Assembly (NCBI RefSeq): GCF_004027225.2
Contig: NC_044279.2
Coordinates: 51,236,744 to 51,300,743, forward strand
Origin: Strigops habroptila
Taxonomy: Eukaryota; Chordata; Aves; Psittaciformes; Psittacidae
Length of the DNA: 64,000 bases
Direction: 5' to 3'
Position 1 is the first letter of the stretch. Each line of letters begins with the position of its first letter. The notes under the pieces were generated by a model. The model saw only the letters and a list, made by a program, of their open reading frames with translations, searched no databases and was not told where the DNA came from. The position numbers were made by a program, and so were the translations under genes. Shown here piece by piece: positions 52,097 to 61,000 of this stretch.

Positions 52097-55000
52097 CTAA
52101 AAAAGTGGTGTTCCGTGAGCATGGAGAGATCAGTAAGATGATGATAACATGGCAGATGCTTTTCCTGATGGGATTATATCTTTAGATCGCTCTTGAGGGT
52201 GGCCAGCAGGTCGAAGGAGGTGCATCTCTCCTTCTGCTCTGCTTTGAGATCCCATTTGGAGGACTGCATCCATCTCGGGGGTCTCCAGCATAAGGAAAAC
52301 ATGGACCTCTTAAAGCAGGTGCAGAGGAGGGCCCTGAAAATGGTCATAGGGCTGGAATACCTCTCCCATGAAGAAAGGCTGAGAGAGTTGGGGTTGTTCA
52401 GCCTGGGGAAAAACAGGATCTAGGGAGACCTTATTGCAGCCTTTAAAAATAGAGACACTTTTTAACAAGGCCTGCAGTGACAGGACAAAGGGCAAAGGTT
52501 TTAAACTAAAAGAGGGTACATTTAGATTGGACATGAAGAAATTTTCTGCAATAAGGGTGGTGGGACACTGGAACAGATTGCCCAGAGAACCTGTGGGATA
52601 CCCCATCCCTGGAAGTGTTCAGAGTCAGGTTGAATGGGATGTTGAGCAACCTCTTTATCCAGCCCTTCGGCTTCAAACTGGGAATGAAATGAGGTCCAAA
52701 ATGCAACTAAGGTCCAGACACAAACACCTCCTTTCAGCAGCACTCCAGAAAGAACTCAGGAGCAAGAACAGCATTCCTGAAACTGACAGGCTCTCTCTCA
52801 GTTATTTGCATCAGTCCATAATAGAATCACCTGTCTTTCCCCTGGACAGTCAGTTTGAGTCGAAGCACACTTCTTTAGCTGAAGCTCTTCTTCCTCCAAT
52901 AAAAAGAACTGAGGGTGAGAGAGCACAGGAACACAGTGGGAAAAGGAATCCACAGCAAAATTACAGCATCACACTGCATTGCAGCACTGGGGCTAGAGAA
53001 GTGTGACAGCTGCTACAGGTAATATATATCCGAACGAATGAAAGTACTTCATTCTTAGAGGAGGAATCAAAATCTTCCTTGTTCTCTGCTCCAGACACTG
53101 GCAAGATACCTACACAGGAGATAAGAAGCACAGGGCTGCTGTGAGTGCTTATTTCACTCTGCTTTCCCCACCTGCTTCTCACCAGAGAAGCTTTCAAAGG
53201 GAACCATTTAGACCATCAAGAAATTACCATTGCTATGCTGCTCCGCAAGGGACCCTGTTCCTGCTGCGTGTCCACCTGCATCGGGAAGCAGCACGCTGAC
53301 CGACTCTTTTCCTGGAGCTTCAGGATGCATCTGTGTAATGGAAAAGACACGTGTGAGAGCTGGCACAGGCTCCATCTCAACCTGCTTCCACATTCATAGC
53401 TCCCACTTCAGCCAACAAGTAAAATGCGCTATCAGAGGGGGCAATGAAGGAATAGGGCAAACACTGCCAGGGAGTTGGGCATCTCTGTTGAGGAGGACTT
53501 TCCGAAGGGGCCAAAAGACTCCTGCCCATGATGAGAGGACCTTGGCAGAAGAAGCTAAGCACTGAGCCTGTAGATACAACAGGCAACCATTGGACGTGGA
53601 CTGGATCAGGAGAAGGGAGCTGTGTGGTTGAAAACGAGGGATGCTTCCAGTCCCAGCCTTGTAGGATTTGAGAGGACTGTAATCAGCAGGAAGCTTTACA
53701 GCTTCAATCCTAGAGTCTAAACCCAGCTCAGAGGTCAGCTACTAGGTCACCTGTGTCATTAGCTTGACATCACTTCATCCCAGGCCTAATTCAAAGACCT
53801 GCCCTCAGCACGGCCTGTAAAGGTGCAAGTTAGGAGCATGTGGTGGAAGTAGCAGCAGAGGGAACTGACCCCAGAGGCAAGCGATGCAAGTGGAGCCCCA
53901 CTGCCTCCTACAGAAAAAATTCTAGAAGAATCAGACCAGGAGTCATAGTCTTCCTCCTCTTGTGCTCCTGCAGCTGGCAAGACCCCTACACAGGAGATAA
54001 GAAGCACAGGGCTGCTGTGAGTGCTTATTTCACTCTGCTTTCCCCACCTGCTTCTCACCAGAGAAGCTTTCAAAGGGAACCATTTAGACCATCAAGAAAT
54101 TACCATTGCTATGCTGCTCCGCAAGGGACCCTGTTCCTGCTGTGTGTCCACCTGCATCGGGAAGCAGCACGCTGGCCGACTCTTTTCTTGGAGCTTCAGG
54201 ATGCATCTGTGTAATGGAAAAGACACGTGTGAGAGCTGGCACAGGCTCCATCTCGACCTGCTTCCACATTCATAGCTCCCACTTCAGCCAACAAGTAAAA
54301 TGTGCTATCAGGTGGGGCAAAGAAGGAATAGGGCAAACACTGACAGTGAGTTAGGTATCATTGTTGAGCACAGCTTTCCGAAGTGACCAGAAATATTCCT
54401 GCTTATAATAGAGAGGACCTTGGCAGAAGAAGCTAAGCACCGAGCCTGTAGATACAACAGGCAACCACTGGATGTGGACTGGATCAGGAGAAGGGAGCTG
54501 TGTGGTTGAAAACGAGGGATGCTTCCAGTCCCAGCCTTGTAGGATTTGAGAGGACTGTAATCAGCAGGAAGCTTTACAGCTTCAATCCTAGAGTCTAAAC
54601 CCAGCTCAGAGGTCAGCTACTAGGTCACCTGTGTCATTAGCTTGACATCACTTCATCCCAGGCCTAATTCAAAGACCTGCCCTCAGCACGGCCTGTAAAG
54701 GTGCAAGTTAGGAGCATGTGGTGGAAGTAGCAGCAGAGGGAACTGACCCCAGAGGCAAGCGATGCAAGTGGAGCCCCACTGCCTCCTACAGAAAAAATTC
54801 TAGAAGAATCAGACCAGGAGTCATAGTCTTCCTCCTCTTGTGCTCCTGCAGCTGGCAAGACCCCTACACAGGAGATAAGAAGCACAGGGCTGCTGTGAGT
54901 GCTTATTTCACTCTGCTTTCCCCACCTGCTTCTCACCAGAGAAGCTTTCAAAGGGAACCATTTAGACCATCAAGAAATTACCATTGCTATGCTGCTCCGC

Positions 55001-58000
55001 AAGGGACCCTGTTCCTGCTGCGTGTCCACCTGCATCGGGAAGCAGCACGCTGGCCGACTCTTTTCCTGGAGCTTCAGGATGCATCTGTGTAATGGAAAAG
55101 ACACGTGTGAGAGCTGGCACAGGCTCCATCTCAACCTGCTTCCACATTCATAGCTCCCACTTCAGCCAACAAGTAAAATGTGCTATCAGATGGGGCAAAA
55201 AAGGAAGCTTTAGGGTTTCAATCCTAGAATATAAATGTGTATCAGAGGTGAGCTTCTAGGAGACCTGTGTCATTAGCTTGACATCACTTCGTCCTAAATC
55301 TAAATCAAGAGCTTGCATGTAGAACAGTCATGTCAAGGGGCAAGTTACGAACATGTGGTGGAAGAAGCAGCAGCAGAGGGAAGTGAGCCCAGAAGCAAGA
55401 GAGCCAGGTGTAGCCCCACTGCCTCTTTCAGAGAACGTACCACAGGTTCCAAAAGGGAGTCAAAGTCCTTTTCTGCTCCTGCAGCTGGCAAGACCCCTAC
55501 AGAGGAGAAGAGAATCACAGTGCTGCTGTGAGTGCTTTTTTCACTCTGCTTTCCCCACCTGCTTCTCACCAGAGGAGCTTTCAAGGGGAACCATTTAGAC
55601 CATCAGGAAATTACCTTTGTAATACTTGTCCGCAACTGACTTGGCTCCCACACGGTGTCTGCCTCCAGCTGGACGAGATGCAATGGCTGACACGCTTTTT
55701 GGACTTTCACGATCTAGCGGTTTAATCTGAATGTCAAGGTTCAAGTTAGGAGCAGTGGCGGAAGAAGCAGCAGCAGAGGGAAATAAGCCCAGAAGGAAGG
55801 GAGCCAGGTGTAGCCCCACTGCCTCTTTCAGAGAAAGTACCACAGGTTCCAGAAGGGAGTCAAAGTCTTCCTCTTTTTCTGCTCCTGCTGATGGCAAGAA
55901 AACTGCTGTGAGTGCTTATTTCACTCTGCTTTCCCCACCTGCTTCACGCCAGAGGAGCTTTCAAGGGGAACCATTTAGACCATCAGGAAGTTACCTTTGT
56001 AATACTTGTCTGCAACTGACTTTGCTCCCACTCTGTGTCTGCCTCCAGCTGGACAAGACGCAACGCCTGACAAGCTTTTTGGACTTTCAGGATCTTTCTG
56101 TGTAATTTAAATGTGAACATTCAAGTTAGGAGCAGTGGTGGAAGCAGCAGCAGCAGAGGGAAATGAGCCCAGAAGCAAGAGAGCCAGGTGTAGCCCCACT
56201 GCCTCTTTCAGAGAACGTACCACAGGTTCCAGAAGGGAGTCAAAGTCTTCCTCTTTTTCTGCTCCTGCTGATGGCAAGAAAACTGCTGTGAGTGCTTATT
56301 TCACTCTGCTTTCCCCACCTGCTTCACGCCAGAGGAGCTTTCAAAGGGAACCATCAGAAAGTTACCTTTGTAATACTTGTCTGCAACTGACTTTGCTCCC
56401 ACACTGTGTCTGCCTCCAGCTGGACGAGATGCAATGGCTGACAAGCTTTTTGGACTTTCAGGATCCTTCTGTGTAATTTAAATGTGAACATTCAAGTCAG
56501 GAGCAGTGGTGGAAGAAGCAGCAGCAGAGGGAATCGGCCCAGAAGCAAGAGAGCCAGGTGTAGCCCCACTGCCTCTTTCAGAGAACGTACCACAGGTTCC
56601 AAAAGGGAGTCAAAGTCTTCCTCTTTTTCTGCTCCTGCTGATGGCAAGAAAACTGCTGTGAGTGCTTATTTCACTCTGCTTTCCCCACCTGCTTCACGCC
56701 AGAGGAGCTTTCAAGGGGAACCATTTAGACCATCAGGAAGTTACCTTTGTAATACTTGTCTGCAACTGACTTTGCTCCCACACTGTGTCTGCCTCCAGCT
56801 GGACGAGATGCAATGGCTGACACGCTTTTTGGACTTTCACGATCTAGCTGTTTAATCTGTATGTCAAGGTTCAAGTTAGGAGCAGTGGTGGAAGAAGCAG
56901 CAGTGGCGGAAATGAGCCCAGAAGCAAGGGAGCCAGGTGTAGCTTCACTGCCTCTTTCAGAGAACGTACCAAAGATTCCAGAAGGGAGTCAAAGTCTTCC
57001 TCTTTTCCTGCTCCTGCTGATGGCAAGAAAACTGCTGTGAGTGCTTATTTCACTCTGCTTTCCCCACCTGCTTCACGCCAGATGTGCTTTCAAAGGGAAC
57101 GATTTAGACTGTCCAGAAATTACCATTGCTTTGCTGCTCTTTAATGGACCCTGTTCCTGCTGCGTGTCCGCCTGCATCGGGAAGAAGGACGCTGGCCGAC
57201 TCTTTGCCTGGAGCTTCAGGATCCGTCTGCATAATTGAAAAGACATGTGTGAGAGCTGGCACAGGCTCCATCTCGACCCGCTTCCACGTGTCCTGGATTC
57301 AGCTGTAACATTTATTTTTCTCTGTCTTAGTAAGTGGTGCAGTGCTGTGTTTTCGACTTAAGCCTGCGAACAACGGTGATAATACAGGGATGTTTTTAAT
57401 TGTTGCTACGAAATGTTTACTCCATCAAGTACTTTTCAGTCGTCTCATGCTCTGCCAGTGAGGAAGGGGCACAGGAAGCTGGGAGGAAGCAGAGATAGGA
57501 CACCTGACCCAAACTAGCGAAAGGGGTATTCCATACCACAGCACGTCATGTCCAGTATATAAACTGTCGTGATTTAAGCCCAGATGGTAACTCAGAACCA
57601 TGCAGCAGCTCGCTCACTCCTCCCCTTTTTCTTCCCCCCAGTCCCAGAGGGATGGGGAGGAGAATCGAAAGAACATAAATCCCACAGGTTGAGATAAGAA
57701 CAGTCCAGTAACTAAGGTATAATACAAAACCACTACTGCTACCACCAATAATAATAATGATAAGGGAAATAACAAGGGGAGAGAATATAAAACTAAAAGG
57801 GGAAAGGAAAAGAAACCAAGAAACACAAGTGATGCACAATACAATTGCTCACCACCCGCTGACCGATACCCAGCCCGATCTGAGCAGCGATCTGCACCTT
57901 CTGGGTAACTCCCCCCATTTTATACACTGGGCATGACGTGCTGTGGTATGGAATACCCCTTTGGCTAGTTTGGGTCAAGTGTCCTGTCTCTGCTTCCTCC

Positions 58001-61000
58001 CAGCTTCCTGTGCCCCTCCTCCCTGGCAGAGCATGAGACTGAAAAGTCCTTGATCGGAGTAAATGTTTCTTAGCAACAACTAAAAACATCAGTGTGTTAT
58101 CAGCATTCTCAGACTAAAGTTGAAAACACAGCACTGCCCCAACTAATAAGTAGGAGAAAAATAACTGTTACAGCCAAACCCAAGACATACCCAGAAGGCC
58201 CAGACTGCTGCTTGGGTTAAGCTGGGTATCAGTCAGCAGATGGTGAACAATTGCATTGTGCATCACTTGTGTTTATTGTTTTATTTTCCTTTTCCTCTTT
58301 TAGTTTTATATTCTCTCCCCTTGTTATTTCGTTTATTATTACTGGTGGTAGCAGTAGTGGTTTTGTATTATACCTTAGTTACTGGACTGTTCTTATCTCA
58401 ACCCGTGGGATTTACATTCTTTTGATTCTCCTCCCCATCCCCCCAGGAGCTGGGGGGAGTGACTGAGTGGCTGCGTTGTTTTGAGTTACCGTCTGGGCTT
58501 AAACCACAACAGTTCTTTTTGGCACCCAATATGGGGCATGAAGGGTTGAGATAATGACAGATCTGACCGGAGTGTGTATAATCATATTTGTGATAAGCAT
58601 TCATTGTTTCAGATTAATAATCAGTCGTCACAATGTTGATTTATTTGCTCTCAGAGTTGTTGCGCTTGGTCTCAGAGTTTCAGCATGTCATACCTTACTT
58701 ACAGCCAGTATTTGCTGTTTTAGTGTTTATCGGCTGGGGGGCCTGGGCTAAGTTATTGTTTCACTGTACTTCATAGTAATGACTTGTAATACAATAGACT
58801 CATTGATCATGAAACTAATCTGTCATGCATTTTCAGCGTGGTCATCACCTCTATTCTTTGGGAGGCATATAATGGGAATTTTTAGCCATTACACATCTTT
58901 TTTTTTCCTCCTCAGAGGGTCAACCTATGAAGGGGACATTACCTCACACCCCCCACACCGTCACCAGGCTATTTACAGCAGCATTTGAGAATTCTAAAGG
59001 TTTTGGATGGCCTTTGAATACCCTTGAAACCTGCCTGCTGCTTTTGTTGGGAATCAGCATGCTGCTACAAATACTGCATGTGTTTTGCCCACGGCCGTAC
59101 CACCTTGAGAATGCCCTATTTTGTCTGATCTCAAAAGTTAAGCAGGGTTGGGCTCAGGTCTTGCTAAGGTTAAATGACAATCTAAGAAGACCACCAAGAG
59201 GTTTTCCCCGAGGCTGGGCAGTCATGAGTGGCAGGTTGTATGGGATCGTATGGGCAAGTATCTGGGTCAGTTGGCCTCTCCAGTGCTTTGGAACTTAACT
59301 CCTGAACAAGTGCGAAATCCAGAAAAACTAGCAGAACAGTTAGACGAGGCATGCTGTTGTCCTGGCAATACCAGAGAGGGACAACTTGCTGCAAGATGTT
59401 GGGGCTTGGCCTAAGCCTACAGAACTCTGCTCTGTAAGAAGCGGGAAAAAGACGCCTCTGGATCTGATGGCAAAGCAACAAACACGGCTACTCAACCCCC
59501 AAGCACAGCAGCTACAGCAACCCCGAAAACAGACACTAGAGCCACTCCAACCCCAGTGACAGATATGGCAGCCACTCCAACTACAGTGAAATCCTAAAGT
59601 CTAAATACATCTCAAAGGTTAGCTGCTAGGAGACCTGGCTCATTATCTTGACAACACTACGTTTTAAATCTAAATCAAGCGCCTATGAGCAGTACTGGCA
59701 TATGAAGTGCAACTTAGAAGCATGTGGTGGAAGTTCGATCAGAGGGAACCATGCCCAAGGTCAGGTCATCCAAATGGAGACCCACTGCATCCTTCAGAAG
59801 AGTTACCTCAGCATCAGACCAGGAGTCATAGTCTTCCTCCTCTTGTGCTCCTGCAGCTGGCAAGACCCCTACACAGGAGATAAGAAGCACAGGGCTGCTG
59901 TGAGTGCTTATTTCACTCTGCTTTCCCCACCTGCTTCTCACCAGAGAAGCTTTCAAAGGGAACCATTTAGACCATCAAGAAATTACCATTGCTATGCTGC
60001 TCCGCAAGGGACCCTGTTCCTGCTGCGTGTCCACCTGCATCGGGAAGCAGCACGCTGGCCGACTCTTTTCTTGGAGCTTCAGGATGCATCTGTGTAATGG
60101 AAAAGACACGTGTGAGGGCTGGCACAGGCTCCATCTCAACCTGCTTCCACATTCATAGCTCCCACTTCAGCCAACAAGTAAAATGTGCTATCAGGTGGGG
60201 CAAAGAAGGAATAGGGCAAACACTGACAGTGAGTTAGGTATCACTGTTGAGCACAGCTTTCCGAAGTGACCAGAAATATTCCTGCTTATAATAGAGAGGA
60301 CCTTGGCAGAAGAAGCTAAGCACCGAGCCTGTAGGCACTACAGGCAACCACTGGACGTGGACTGGATCAGGAGAAGGGAGCTGTGTGGTTGAAAACGAGG
60401 GATGCTTCCAGTCCCAGCCTTGTAGGATTTGAGAGGACTGTAATCAGCAGGAAGCTTTACAGCTTCAATCCTAGAGTCTAAACCCAGCTCAGAGGTCAGC
60501 TACTAGGTCACCTGTGTCATTAGCTTGACATCACTTCATCCCAGGCCTAATTCAAAGACCTGCCCTCAGCACGGCCTGTAAAGGTGCAAGTTAGGAGCAT
60601 GTGGTGGAAGTAGCAGCAGAGGGAACTGACCCCAGAGGCAAGCGATGCAAGTGGAGCCCCACTGCCTCCTACAGAAAAAATTCTAGAAGAATCAGACCAG
60701 GAGTCATAGTCTTCCTCCTCTTGTGCTCCTGCAGCTGGCAAGACCCCTGCACAGGAGATAAGAAGCACAGGGCTGCTGTGAGTGCTTATTTCACTCTGCT
60801 TTCCCCACCTGCTTCTCACCAGAGAAGCTTTCAAAGGGAACCATTTAGACCATCAAGAAATTACCATTGCTATGCTGCTCCGCAAGGGACCCTGTTCCTG
60901 CTGCGTGTCCACCTGCATCGGGAAGCAGCACGCTGGCCGACTCTTTTCCTGGAGCTTCAGGATGCATCTGTGTAATGGAAAAGACACGTGTGAGAGCTGG

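Larger units (their letters stand above)
57227..59806. other. Long intron between array pairs 8 and 9, enlarged by an endogenous retrovirus
   Basis: A8-to-A9 spacing is 2,863 bp against 380-880 bp elsewhere. The excess is retroviral: about 57312-59592. Unit sequence resumes at about 59600 (AGTCTAAATACATCTCAAAG), homologous to the spacer before other units. Confidence 0.8.

Noticed and set aside
57546-58466. Hydrophobic open frames (57614-57844 minus and 58240-58466 plus) resembling small membrane proteins
   Set aside because: They are two copies of the same T-rich LTR sequence in opposite orientations; the hydrophobicity comes from composition.
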